Assembly: GCA_002494205.1 (NCBI GenBank)
Contig: DLBE01000033.1
Coordinates: 1-10,403, forward strand
Length of the DNA stretch: 10,403 bases
Direction: 5' to 3'
Source of the DNA: Caryophanales bacterium UBA7029
GTDB taxonomy: Bacteria > Bacillota_I > Bacilli_A > RFN20 > CAG-826
Part shown: positions 1-7,402 of the stretch, one piece after another
How the letters are laid out: each line of letters opens with the position of its first letter
Position numbering within the stretch: the first letter of the stretch is position 1
Position numbers and translations under genes: made by a program
The notes under the pieces: model-generated
Database searches by the model: none
The model's input: only the letters and a program-made list of their open reading frames with translations
Told to the model about the DNA's origin: nothing

Positions 1-479
1 ACAATCATCTTATTGCTATCTTTATAGCCGTTAACACTAATATCACACTCATTTGGAATTAAACAAATGGATATGATTGGATCGCAAGAAATTCCCAAAA
101 TTCCCGCAAAATCCTGTATATTTTTGTCAGAAACCTTATTTAAATTATCCAGATAATGACTCTTTTTAGTAATGTTATTGAAGTAAACCCAGGAGTTATC
201 ATTTACTTCACCAGAGACAAAACCTTTAAGCATCAAATCAGAAATAAGATAAATGTATTTTCTACCAAAGATGACATGATTAACTTTTAGCTTTTCTCTT
301 TCGTTATTAAGAAGATGCAAATCTAGAATTGATAAGAGATTCTTTCTTTTAGAAATACGTCCAACTTTTTTAAAGCAATACTTAGTATATGTCTCGCTTG
401 TCATTGTTCTTAAATAAGTAAAAAAGACAATGAATGCGATAAGAAAAACAATTAGTAAACTAAGTAATGCAATAAACAT
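1..479 (-). CDS. Partial membrane-anchored NERD-like protein (3' end beyond window)
   Basis: An open frame of 159 complete codons starts at the ATG at 477-479 and runs off the window edge without a stop. Residues 2-23 form one hydrophobic membrane helix (MFIALLSLLIVFLIAFIVFF), followed by a basic, polar segment, so the bulk is probably cytoplasmic with an N-terminal anchor. Residues about 67-140 follow the layout of NERD (nuclease-related) domains: NHVIFGRKYIYLIS, then LKGFVSGEVNDNSWVY, then a hydrophobic strand ending SICLIP. Where NERD proteins usually have an E-x-K pair before the G-x-x-x-G stretch, this one reads S80-D81-L82, so nuclease activity is doubtful. The start lies 2 nt after the deoD stop with no good ribosome site, suggesting coupled translation as last visible gene of the cdaA operon. 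That the frame is real is well supported by the membrane helix and codon pattern. The NERD assignment is my reading of a pattern and is moderate to weak. Confidence 0.65.
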   Translation of the reverse strand, partial: MFIALLSLLIVFLIAFIVFFTYLRTMTSETYTKYCFKKVGRISKRKNLLSILDLHLLNNEREKLKVNHVIFGRKYIYLISDLMLKGFVSGEVNDNSWVYFNNITKKSHYLDNLNKVSDKNIQDFAGILGISCDPIISICLIPNECDISVNGYKDSNKMI

Positions 480-481
480 GT

Positions 482-1201
482 TTATTCTGCGTATTTTTCA
501 GCAACTTCAATAGCAGAATCAATCATGTTACGAAGTCCTGTTTGTCTTTGTTCAGGTGTAAGTCTACCTTCTTTTATAAAATGATCAGTAACAGTTAACA
601 TGGTCAATGCTTTTTTGCCAAGATATTCAGCATTTACATATAAAGCATATGATTCCATTTCAACTGCTAATACACCACGTTTTGCATATTCTTTCCAAAT
701 ATCTTTTTTGAAATCATAAAAGACGTCTGCTGCAAAAACCATTCCGACGTGGAAAGGATAACCCTTCTTTGTTAATACCTCTTTAGCAGTTTCAACTAAT
801 TCACTAGATGCTTTAGGGCAATAGGAAACATCATGCCCAAGTTGAGCGCCATAATTTGAATCAGTACAGGTAGATTCACCAATAATAACATCAAAGAAAT
901 TAACAAAGTCTTGGTAAGAACCACAGGTTCCAACTCTAATAATTACGTCAACATCATATTCGGTAAATAATTCAAATGAGTAAATACCAATTGATGGATT
1001 ACCCATACCATGAGACATTACTGAAATTCTTTTGTTATTTTTGGTTAATCCAGTAAAACAAAATTGACCTCTAACTTTGTTTACAAGTTTGACATCGTGT
1101 AAAAAGTTTTCAACGATCCATTTCGCACGATTTGGATCACCAGGCATTAAAACTACCTTTGCTATTTCGCCTTTTTTGGCTTCGTTATGTGGTGTTGGCA
1201 T
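482..1201 (-). CDS. deoD: Purine nucleoside phosphorylase, DeoD type
   Basis: Cytosolic enzyme of purine salvage. It splits purine (deoxy)nucleosides with phosphate into free base and (deoxy)ribose-1-phosphate, and the DeoD family works as a hexamer. The 239-residue length is typical. Family landmarks are all present: His5 near the N-terminus, the phosphate loop GDPNR (21-25) with Arg25, Arg44 in VRG, RVGTCG (89-94), the ribose-binding VEMES (180-184), and the catalytic Asp206 in TVTDH. The usual Ser of the VGSCG phosphate motif is Thr92, a conservative change. The start is fixed by a strong AGGAGG site (1208-1213) 6 nt upstream. The gene sits 14 nt after the Nudix gene and 2 nt before the partial NERD-like gene, as the fourth gene of the cdaA-glmM operon. 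Its specificity for 6-amino versus 6-oxo purines cannot be read from the sequence. The family call is secure. Confidence 0.96.
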   Translation of the reverse strand: MPTPHNEAKKGEIAKVVLMPGDPNRAKWIVENFLHDVKLVNKVRGQFCFTGLTKNNKRISVMSHGMGNPSIGIYSFELFTEYDVDVIIRVGTCGSYQDFVNFFDVIIGESTCTDSNYGAQLGHDVSYCPKASSELVETAKEVLTKKGYPFHVGMVFAADVFYDFKKDIWKEYAKRGVLAVEMESYALYVNAEYLGKKALTMLTVTDHFIKEGRLTPEQRQTGLRNMIDSAIEVAEKYAE

Positions 1202-1215
1202 ATTTTTCCTCCTAA

Positions 1216-1821
1216 TTAATCAAATATGACCTTTTTGTTTTTGTAGGCATCGATTATGATGTCTAATTCTTCCTTTGTAAGTTTTCGACTCATTTCAGGA
1301 AGTTTATCAATATCAAAGAATTGAACTTCTGTAATTTCGTGACAATGTTTTGAGAAATCCTCATCTTTAATAGTTCCTTCAAATATTAAGACATATTCTG
1401 GGACTGATTTATTTGTCTTGTGTGGAAGTCTATCAATTACTCCGATAAGACGAGTAATTTCTGGTTCCGCTCCTGTTTCTTGTACAACTTCGTTGTATGC
1501 AGCAGTTTTTGGTGAGTCATACAACTCAGCCCAACCGCCTGGAAATGACCAAAGTCCAGAGTTAGCTTCTCTCACAAGAAGGATTTTATTATTTGAACCA
1601 ATTAAGGTTCTTACAGAGATATTTGGAGTTGGATAAACTTCTTTTGTGAACATTGAAGGTTTATCAAACTTTACCTCCATAAACTTTTCGAGCATTTCTC
1701 TAGAAATCTCGTTAAGCTCTTTGTAGTTATCAATTGCGTAAGGATCTTTTGAATAAGTAAGTCCTATTTTTGCAATTGAATGAACTTTGACGATAAAATC
1801 GTAAAATTCTTCGTATTTCAT
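1216..1821 (-). CDS. Nudix hydrolase with N-terminal helical Nudix_N-type domain
   Basis: Predicted hydrolase of a nucleoside diphosphate linked to another group, probably an ADP-sugar-like or damaged nucleotide. Residues 1-60 form the mostly helical leader seen in YjhB-like Nudix proteins, and the Nudix fold follows from about 65 to 175. The Nudix box spans residues 95-118, starting GGWAELYDSP and ending NEVVQETGA. Compared with the textbook G-x5-E-x7-R-E-U-x-E-E-x-G-U, the first Glu is Asp102, the Arg is Asn110 and the first Glu of the EE pair is Gln114; Glu111 and Glu115 remain. Related proteins often vary at the first position and at Arg, but the Gln at a metal-binding position is unusual and may lower or alter activity. 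The start codon overlaps the glmM stop (TAATG), so translation is likely coupled. Substrate unknown; neighbours point to nucleotide-sugar or nucleotide housekeeping. Confidence 0.9.
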   Translation of the reverse strand: MKYEEFYDFIVKVHSIAKIGLTYSKDPYAIDNYKELNEISREMLEKFMEVKFDKPSMFTKEVYPTPNISVRTLIGSNNKILLVREANSGLWSFPGGWAELYDSPKTAAYNEVVQETGAEPEITRLIGVIDRLPHKTNKSVPEYVLIFEGTIKDEDFSKHCHEITEVQFFDIDKLPEMSRKLTKEELDIIIDAYKNKKVIFD

Positions 1822-3155
1822 TATTGAGAAATATCCTCAACGTATGCAGCAAGAACAGAGGTGATTTCGTCACATTGTTCTTGAGTTGGTGCTTCGCACA
1901 TAACTCTAATTTTTGGTTCTGTTCCAGAAGGACGAACTAAAATTCTGCCGTTTCCCCTAAGCGATTCTTCAATCTCTTTAATTTTCGCTTTAAATCCTTC
2001 ATTAGATAAAACGGCTTCTTTATTTGTGACCACAACATTCTTTAAGCTTTGTGGATAAATCTTTAAGTTTTTAACAAGTTCTTGAAGTGATTTGCCTTCT
2101 CTAGCAATAACATTTAAGGTGTGAATCATTGTTAAAACACCATCGCCAGTATTTAAATCATCAAGGAAAATGATATGACCTGATTGCTCACCACCAATTG
2201 ATAAACCGTTGGCTTTCATATCCATTTGAACATATTTGTCCCCAACTGCTGTTTCGTGATAATCAAGACCTTCAGCAACCAATGCTTTCTTAAGCCCTAG
2301 GTTGCTCATAACAGTAATAACTACCGTATTTCCTGATAATTTTCCGTTTTTTCTTAAATTAATAGCGTTTAAATAAATGAGTTGATCACCATCGACAACA
2401 ACTCCATCACTTGTCATTGCTAAGCATCTATCAGCATCTCCATCAAAGGCGAATGCGACATCATATCCACCAGCTTTAACAGACTCAGCATTATTTTCGA
2501 TTTTAGTTGAACCGCAATGATCATTAATATTTAAACCATTAGGTTCATGAGCCACTACAGTGTATTTAACACCAAGTCTTTTTAAAACTTCTGGTGCAAT
2601 ATTAGATGAAGAACCATTGGAACAATCTATGTAGACTTTTAAGTTTTTAACTTTTGGATCAGCTTTAGAAACTAAAAAGTCAATGTATTCACTGAGTAAT
2701 TCATCGCAAGGAACGTGGCGACCAATCTCGTCATTAGTTTTAAGTGGAAGATTGTCCAAAGGATTATCAATATATTCTTCAATTTTTTCTTCAATCTCAG
2801 CTTCTAATTTTTCACCTTCAGCATTAAAAACTTTAATTCCGTTATCGTAGTAAGGATTATGAGATGCAGAAATCATAACTCCGTAATCAAAACCATGTTT
2901 TCTTACTAAATAAGAAACTGAAGGAGTGGTTGAAACTCCAATGTCATAAACATCAGAGCCGCTAGAAACAACACCAACGCCAACAGCATCACCTAAAAGC
3001 TTTCCAGAGATACGAGTATCTCTAGCTATTAGGATTTTATTCTTTTTCCCGTCAGGACATTGTCCAATATAACGACCAATTCTATATGCTAAAGAGCCTG
3101 TGATTTGTTGGCCAGCAATTCCACGAGCTCCGTCTGTTCCAAAATATTTTCCCAT
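1821..3155 (-). CDS. glmM: Phosphoglucosamine mutase
   Basis: Interconverts glucosamine-6-phosphate and glucosamine-1-phosphate, the step that leads to UDP-GlcNAc for peptidoglycan. The protein is 444 residues, normal for GlmM, with all four active-site signatures. These are the phosphoserine loop ISASHNP (95-101, Ser98 carrying the phosphate), the metal loop DGDADR (238-243), the sugar-binding GGEQSGH (321-327), and the phosphate-binding RPSGTEP (408-414). The N-terminal FGTDGARG is characteristic of GlmM rather than other phosphohexomutases. A GAGG site (3165-3168) inside the end of cdaA precedes the ATG, which lies 1 nt after the cdaA stop. In several Firmicutes GlmM binds CdaA and inhibits c-di-AMP synthesis, so direct adjacency is meaningful. 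The usual cdaR gene between them is missing. The stop overlaps the Nudix start. Confidence 0.97.
   Translation of the reverse strand: MGKYFGTDGARGIAGQQITGSLAYRIGRYIGQCPDGKKNKILIARDTRISGKLLGDAVGVGVVSSGSDVYDIGVSTTPSVSYLVRKHGFDYGVMISASHNPYYDNGIKVFNAEGEKLEAEIEEKIEEYIDNPLDNLPLKTNDEIGRHVPCDELLSEYIDFLVSKADPKVKNLKVYIDCSNGSSSNIAPEVLKRLGVKYTVVAHEPNGLNINDHCGSTKIENNAESVKAGGYDVAFAFDGDADRCLAMTSDGVVVDGDQLIYLNAINLRKNGKLSGNTVVITVMSNLGLKKALVAEGLDYHETAVGDKYVQMDMKANGLSIGGEQSGHIIFLDDLNTGDGVLTMIHTLNVIAREGKSLQELVKNLKIYPQSLKNVVVTNKEAVLSNEGFKAKIKEIEESLRGNGRILVRPSGTEPKIRVMCEAPTQEQCDEITSVLAAYVEDISQ
1824..1840 (-). other. Hairpin masking the Nudix gene's ribosome site
   Basis: The last codons of glmM, read on the minus strand as TTGAGGATATTTCTCAA, can fold into a 7-pair hairpin (one G-U pair) with a 3-nt loop. 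It contains the only GAGG upstream of the Nudix start and ends 2 nt before that ATG. A ribosome finishing glmM would melt it and could restart at the overlapping TAATG, which would make Nudix translation depend on glmM translation. The pairing is visible; the regulatory role is inference, and the fold is small and AT-rich. Confidence 0.3.
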
Positions 3156-3156
3156 A

Positions 3157-3948
3157 TTATTTTTCCTCTACTTGTGTTTTTTCTTCGGCGAATAAGTATT
3201 CTTCTAAAGTTCTTAGGAATGAATCAGGAGCAACACTTATAAGTTCGCCATGATATGCTAATGATACTCTACCTGTTTCTTCAGAAACAATTACTGTAAC
3301 AGAGTCGGTAATTTCAGAAATACCAATAGCAGCTCTATGTCTTGAACCAAACTTACCAGTTAAAGGTTTTGTTGTAGGAGTGTAATAAACTGAAGCTGCT
3401 AAAATTAAATCTCTTCTAATAACAACAGCACCATCATGGAGTCTAGTTCCAGGATAGAAAATAGTTGTAAGAAGTTCTGGAGTGATAGGAGCATTTAAAA
3501 TTGTTCCGCTTTTAACAACCTCAGAAAGAGGAACATTTTTCTCAAAAGTAATAAGTGCACCAGTTTTGGTTCTAGATAAAGTTTCTACTGCTATCGCGAT
3601 TCTTTGGCAAACAGCGTGTCTATCATAAACTTTTTGGGCTGCACCATTTTTATTCTTTTGGAAAATTGAAGTAAAGATTTCTTTGAAATCAAGTTGTTTT
3701 TGCGTAATTGTGATTATTAAGAATGCAGTTAATAAAACAAGCATGACAGCCCACAAGAATGTAAGGCCAAAAAACCATGCAATAATGCTAATACAACCAG
3801 CAGCAATACCGCCAATTAAGTATGGTAATTTTTTCATCGAATGAACGATGATAACTAGCATAAAAGCAATGACAATAATTGATAAAGCAAGCTCCACCCA
3901 TAAAGCTGCCGATTTAAATTGCCATATATTGTTTATCGGTTCGTACAT
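3157..3948 (-). CDS. cdaA: Membrane diadenylate cyclase (c-di-AMP synthase), divergent CdaA
   Basis: Condenses two ATP into the second messenger c-di-AMP, which in Firmicutes controls potassium and osmolyte balance and wall homeostasis. I start the gene at the ATG at 3948 (263 residues), preceded by AAAGGAG (3957-3963). An upstream in-frame ATG at 3972 falls at the predicted transcription start and lacks a ribosome site. Three membrane helices occupy roughly residues 17-36, 41-61 and 63-82. The cytosolic DAC domain runs from about 110 to 240, with the catalytic DGA (172-174), GSRHRAAIGISE (201-212; usually GTRHR) and SEETG (222-226). The membrane part lacks the GTRA and FQPELRR motifs that I know from Bacillus-type CdaA; the latter place reads TQKQLDFKE. 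It is the first gene of an operon with glmM 1 nt downstream, and no cdaR lies between them. The function call rests on the intact DAC motifs. Confidence 0.94.
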   Translation of the reverse strand: MYEPINNIWQFKSAALWVELALSIIVIAFMLVIIVHSMKKLPYLIGGIAAGCISIIAWFFGLTFLWAVMLVLLTAFLIITITQKQLDFKEIFTSIFQKNKNGAAQKVYDRHAVCQRIAIAVETLSRTKTGALITFEKNVPLSEVVKSGTILNAPITPELLTTIFYPGTRLHDGAVVIRRDLILAASVYYTPTTKPLTGKFGSRHRAAIGISEITDSVTVIVSEETGRVSLAYHGELISVAPDSFLRTLEEYLFAEEKTQVEEK

Positions 3949-3956
3949 AGGTATTT

Positions 3957-3963
3957 CTCCTTT
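3957..3963 (-). promoter_or_regulatory. Ribosome binding site deciding the cdaA start
   Basis: AAAGGAG on the minus strand, 8 nt before the ATG at 3948. The alternative ATG at 3972 has no such site. This supports the shorter, 263-residue CdaA. Confidence 0.85.
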
Positions 3964-3977
3964 AAAAAGCAATTAGA

Positions 3978-3983
3978 ATTATA
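3978..3983 (-). promoter_or_regulatory. Extended -10 promoter of the cdaA-glmM-deoD operon
   Basis: A perfect TATAAT is preceded by TGC, giving an extended -10 (TGnTATAAT). Transcription should begin near 3971, leaving a leader of roughly 23 nt that contains the cdaA ribosome site. No good -35 is seen at 17 nt; a TTGTTT lies 20 nt upstream. It is the only plausible promoter in the gap between the M3 peptidase terminator and cdaA. Confidence 0.7.
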
Positions 3984-3990
3984 GCAAAAC

Positions 3991-4005
3991 TTATTTATTA
4001 AATAA
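3991..4005. repeat. Short AT palindrome in the cdaA promoter
   Basis: A perfect inverted repeat with 7-bp arms around one central base (TTATTTA T TAAATAA) lies between the -35 and -10 positions of the cdaA promoter. It could be an operator, but pure A/T palindromes arise easily in DNA this AT-rich, so I treat it as weak. Confidence 0.25.
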
Positions 4006-4034
4006 ACAAATCTATATTACTTAATTAGAGATGT

Positions 4035-4058
4035 AAAAGAAAAAGGCCATAGGCCTTT
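4035..4058 (-). terminator. Intrinsic terminator after the M3 peptidase gene
   Basis: On the minus strand AAAGGCC-TAT-GGCCTTT forms a 7-bp stem (4042-4058) with a 3-nt loop, followed by a T-rich run (TTTTTCTTTT counting the stem's last bases). It starts 2 nt after the peptidase TAG. It separates the protease operon from the cdaA operon. Confidence 0.9.
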
Positions 4059-4060
4059 CT

Positions 4061-5779
4061 CTATTTAATTTTGGATAAATCTAATGATTTAAGAATATGT
4101 TTGAGAGGAATCATAACTTTATGGATATTACCTTCTTCAAACGGATTTCTTAAATGTGCTTTTCCAAGCAATGTAACGAATGGATAACGACCACCGAGTT
4201 TACATAATTTAACGTATTTTTTCCATGCTTTTTCGCGGTTTTTGTTCATTTCGACACAAAATTGGAAGGCACAAACTTGAGCTAATGTGTAGTCAATATA
4301 ATAGAATGGAGAACCAAAGATATGGCTTTGTCTTAACCACCATCCACCTTTTGAACAGATTTTTTGTTCTGGATCATATTTCTTTTGTGGGGTGTAACGA
4401 GATTCAATTTCTTTATAAGCAGCGCATCTTTCATCGTGAGTTGCTGTTGGGTGTTCATAAACCCAGTGTTGGAATTCATCAATAGTAATTCCATACGGTA
4501 AAAATTCAATTGAATCTGTTAAATGGGAATAACGATATTTTTCAGCATCTTCCTCAAAGAAAAGTTCCATCCATGGCCAGGCAAAAAATTCCATAGACAT
4601 AGAGTGAATTTCACAAGATTCTAATGTTGGCGAACGGAAATCACCTGGTTTAATATTTCTTGATAAATAGCCTTGGAATGCATGACCCACTTCGTGAGTT
4701 AAGACATTAACATCATGTTCAGTTCCATTAAAGTTTGCAAAAATAAATGGGAATTTTTGAATTGGAAGGAAAGTCATGTAACCACCAGGTTGTTTACCAG
4801 GTCTTGCTTCTAAATCAAGTAAATGATGATCTTTCATTAATTCGAAAAATTCACCAGTTTCTTTTGACATTTCGTTGTACATTTTTGTCGCTTTTTCGAC
4901 TAATTGTTTTGCGTCACCTTTTGGAGTAGGATTACCACTTAAAAATGACAAATTGTAGTCGTAAGCTTTCATATCTTTAAATGGAATTCCAATACGAGCA
5001 GCTTGTTCTTTATATAACTTTTGAGCAACAGGTACGACTTCTTCAGCAATTTGCTTACGATAAGCTGCTACCATCTTGGCATCATAATCAACTCTACCGA
5101 GGCTTAAATAACCAAGTTCAATAAAGTTTATAAAGCCAAGTTTTTTAGCGGCTTGATCACGTAAAAGTACCAATTTCCCGTAAATTTCTCCAATTTCTTG
5201 CTCATGAGCTTGGAAAAATTTATCGACAGAAATGGAAGCTTCTCTACGAGTTTCTCTATCTTTAGAAGTTGAGAATTTACCCATTTGTGGAAGATTATAA
5301 ACCCCTCCTCTAAATTCAATTTGAGCACCGCCCATAACTCTATCGTATTGACTTGAAAGTTTATTAATTTCAACTAATTCAGGAATAATTTTTTCATCAA
5401 ATGATTTGAGAGAGTTTTCAATCATTTGGAAATAATATGGAGTTAATTTTTCTTCTAAATATTTTCTACATGGATGTTTAACCAAAATCTTATTGAATTT
5501 GTTAATTTCGTTAGAAATGAATGGAGAAATCTCATCCATGTGATCTTGAAGTTTTGAAATATATTTATCAGTTGTGTTTAATGTATAACGAATCGAAATA
5601 ACCGTAGCGTTATTTTCGTACTTATCCATATATTTCTCTAATGCACGAATAACTTTAAGTGCTTCTACTGGGTCTTTAGTGCTCTCGAGCGACTTACAGA
5701 ACCCTTCTAATTTTTCTTGAATCTTACTAAGCGATACTTTTTTAGGCTTAATATCTTCAAATTTAATTTTTTTATCCAT
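4061..5779 (-). CDS. M3 family zinc oligoendopeptidase (PepF-like)
   Basis: Cytosolic zinc metallopeptidase that cuts short peptides. At 572 residues with no signal peptide it fits the M3 oligoendopeptidase group. The zinc motif HEVGH is at 362-366 with catalytic Glu363, and Glu390 in ESCEIHS is the expected third zinc ligand. A C-terminal HIFGSPFYYIDYTLAQ stretch (from 486) supplies the His/Tyr residues that M3 enzymes use to hold the peptide. The N-terminal 200 residues are helical and charged, as usual for the channel-forming part. A strong AAAGGAGG site lies 8 nt before the ATG. The gene follows the secreted clostripain-like protease gene by 27 nt with no terminator between, so the two are probably cotranscribed. 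That suggests a role in breaking down peptides released outside and imported, although no transporter is in view. Exact substrate preference is unknown. Confidence 0.93.
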   Translation of the reverse strand: MDKKIKFEDIKPKKVSLSKIQEKLEGFCKSLESTKDPVEALKVIRALEKYMDKYENNATVISIRYTLNTTDKYISKLQDHMDEISPFISNEINKFNKILVKHPCRKYLEEKLTPYYFQMIENSLKSFDEKIIPELVEINKLSSQYDRVMGGAQIEFRGGVYNLPQMGKFSTSKDRETRREASISVDKFFQAHEQEIGEIYGKLVLLRDQAAKKLGFINFIELGYLSLGRVDYDAKMVAAYRKQIAEEVVPVAQKLYKEQAARIGIPFKDMKAYDYNLSFLSGNPTPKGDAKQLVEKATKMYNEMSKETGEFFELMKDHHLLDLEARPGKQPGGYMTFLPIQKFPFIFANFNGTEHDVNVLTHEVGHAFQGYLSRNIKPGDFRSPTLESCEIHSMSMEFFAWPWMELFFEEDAEKYRYSHLTDSIEFLPYGITIDEFQHWVYEHPTATHDERCAAYKEIESRYTPQKKYDPEQKICSKGGWWLRQSHIFGSPFYYIDYTLAQVCAFQFCVEMNKNREKAWKKYVKLCKLGGRYPFVTLLGKAHLRNPFEEGNIHKVMIPLKHILKSLDLSKIK

Positions 5780-5806
5780 CTTGTCTACCTCCTTTTAATG
5801 GAACAA

Positions 5807-7387
5807 TTACCAAACAAAACTACCATAATTAAGACACATTTCTTGCCATAAATCTAATTTAGATGCTTCAGCATAATATGTGTCAGTGTAGTCTAATTCA
5901 CCAACTTGAAGTTGGTCTTTTTTATCAGATGAAGCTTTTTCAGGAAAAAATGCATTTAATCCACAAGGCTCAACTGAATATCCAGAACAATTATTTTTAT
6001 AAATAACTAATTTATCTAAAGAAGAGATTGCGGAATCAACAGTGTAATCATAGATTGAATTGAAATTGTTTAAAAGTGACTTAAAGTCGCATAAACCAAA
6101 TACACTTTCGCCAAAACTATTGTATGAATATTTGAATGCATTTTTTGCTTTATTATAAGCATTTGAGTCTGTGCCAAGAGCTTCGCAAAACATATTAAAA
6201 TTTTCGATGAATTCATCCATTTTAGATAAATCTAAAACTGATAAAGTTTGATAGCAATATTCGTCATACTTATTTTCTATTGCAGGATGATTTTCGTTAA
6301 TAAATGAATCAACAATATCTTTAAGCAAAACATCTGTGGTCACGCTCGGATTTTGAGCAACTAAATTTAAGTAATGATCATGATCCCAGCCAGTTCCGTT
6401 TTCAAGTTCTTGTGAAGCAACCATATAATCAAAATAGTCAGCATTTACAGATGCTAAATCGGCGCATTGCATTAAGCAACAGTCATAGCCAACCCAAGTA
6501 AACTTGTCTTTGTTTGAATTTTTTAATGCGTTTTTAAAACTTTTAGACATTTCGGCAGAATTTAATGTGTTAGCGTAGCCATAATCATCCAAATAATTAT
6601 CGTCATAGGCACAACCAGCAAGTCCTCCACCATGACCTGAAAAAATTAAACCCATTTGATCAGCCTCGTAATCTTCTAAAGCCCAGTCTAAGTAATCAGT
6701 TAAGGCTAAATCAGTTGCAAGTTTATTAGTGGATAAAGTCTCAATGAGAGTAAGCTTATTTGTCGAATTATTAACTTCCCATCTTTGGATTTTAGAACCA
6801 GAAATTTGGGTAGCACCTTCTAAATATGAGGATTCTAAACACCATTTTTCAGCGCCACCAGTTTGAATAATAATTCTTACTGAATCTGGAATATTTTTGA
6901 CACTCAAAATTTCTTTTATATCTTTAGATATTAGCCCAACTTTTCTTTTTGACTCAGTGCTTTTTTCTGGATCATATTCTAGAGTTGAACCCGCCATATA
7001 ATACATCAATGTGTAGTCATAATGAGGTTTAGTTTGATCAACAACATTTACAGTGACTGTTTCAGTTACTTTAGTGTTGGTTTTTAAAGTTATTGTAATC
7101 TTTGCAGTACCAACCTTAAGTCCTTTAACAACGCCTTTTGTTGAAACAGTTGCAACTTTTGTGTTTGAACTTTTATAAATAAAAGCAGGTTTAGTAACCG
7201 AAGAATTTAAAAGTTCAGGATTTAAAGATTTTTCTGTCTTAGATTGTAAATTTATTTTTAAAGTTTGAATTACTTCAATATAAGGTGGATCTACCTCAAT
7301 TGTTTCATTATTAAAAAGCGAACATGAACCTAAAGACATAGCACACGTAATTGACGATAGAAGAATGAGTAATTTTGTCTTTTTCAT
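5807..7387 (-). CDS. Lipoprotein clostripain-family (C11) cysteine peptidase with Big_2-like domain
   Basis: Predicted surface protease of the caspase-like clostripain (C11) family. Residues 1-21 are a lipoprotein signal peptide (MKKTKLLILL start, lipobox LGSC) with Cys22 to be lipidated. A bacterial Ig-like Big_2 domain follows at about 36-117, recognised by SSNTKVATVSTKGVVKGLKVG. The peptidase runs from about 123 to the end, opening with YTLMYYMAGSTLEYD. The catalytic dyad is His252 in FSGHGGG and Cys304 in GYDCCLMQ (usual form D-A-C-L-M). Family members favour cleavage after basic residues, often Arg, and many self-process; neither can be read directly here. Length 526 residues, no sign of damage. 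A perfect TATAAT lies only 15 nt upstream of the ATG and no ribosome site is seen, so the transcript may have a very short leader. The M3 oligopeptidase follows 27 nt downstream. Confidence 0.92.
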   Translation of the reverse strand: MKKTKLLILLSSITCAMSLGSCSLFNNETIEVDPPYIEVIQTLKINLQSKTEKSLNPELLNSSVTKPAFIYKSSNTKVATVSTKGVVKGLKVGTAKITITLKTNTKVTETVTVNVVDQTKPHYDYTLMYYMAGSTLEYDPEKSTESKRKVGLISKDIKEILSVKNIPDSVRIIIQTGGAEKWCLESSYLEGATQISGSKIQRWEVNNSTNKLTLIETLSTNKLATDLALTDYLDWALEDYEADQMGLIFSGHGGGLAGCAYDDNYLDDYGYANTLNSAEMSKSFKNALKNSNKDKFTWVGYDCCLMQCADLASVNADYFDYMVASQELENGTGWDHDHYLNLVAQNPSVTTDVLLKDIVDSFINENHPAIENKYDEYCYQTLSVLDLSKMDEFIENFNMFCEALGTDSNAYNKAKNAFKYSYNSFGESVFGLCDFKSLLNNFNSIYDYTVDSAISSLDKLVIYKNNCSGYSVEPCGLNAFFPEKASSDKKDQLQVGELDYTDTYYAEASKLDLWQEMCLNYGSFVW

Positions 7388-7402
7388 TATTTCGTAATAA
7401 CA

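Noticed and set aside
3949..3972. Upstream in-frame ATG adding 8 residues to CdaA
   Set aside because: It coincides with the predicted transcription start and lacks a ribosome site, whereas the ATG at 3948 has AAAGGAG at proper spacing.
4225..4485. Plus-strand open frame of 86 codons inside the M3 peptidase gene
   Set aside because: It lies fully antisense to a well-supported gene, has no ribosome site in view, and its translation resembles no family. It is a by-product of the peptidase reading frame.
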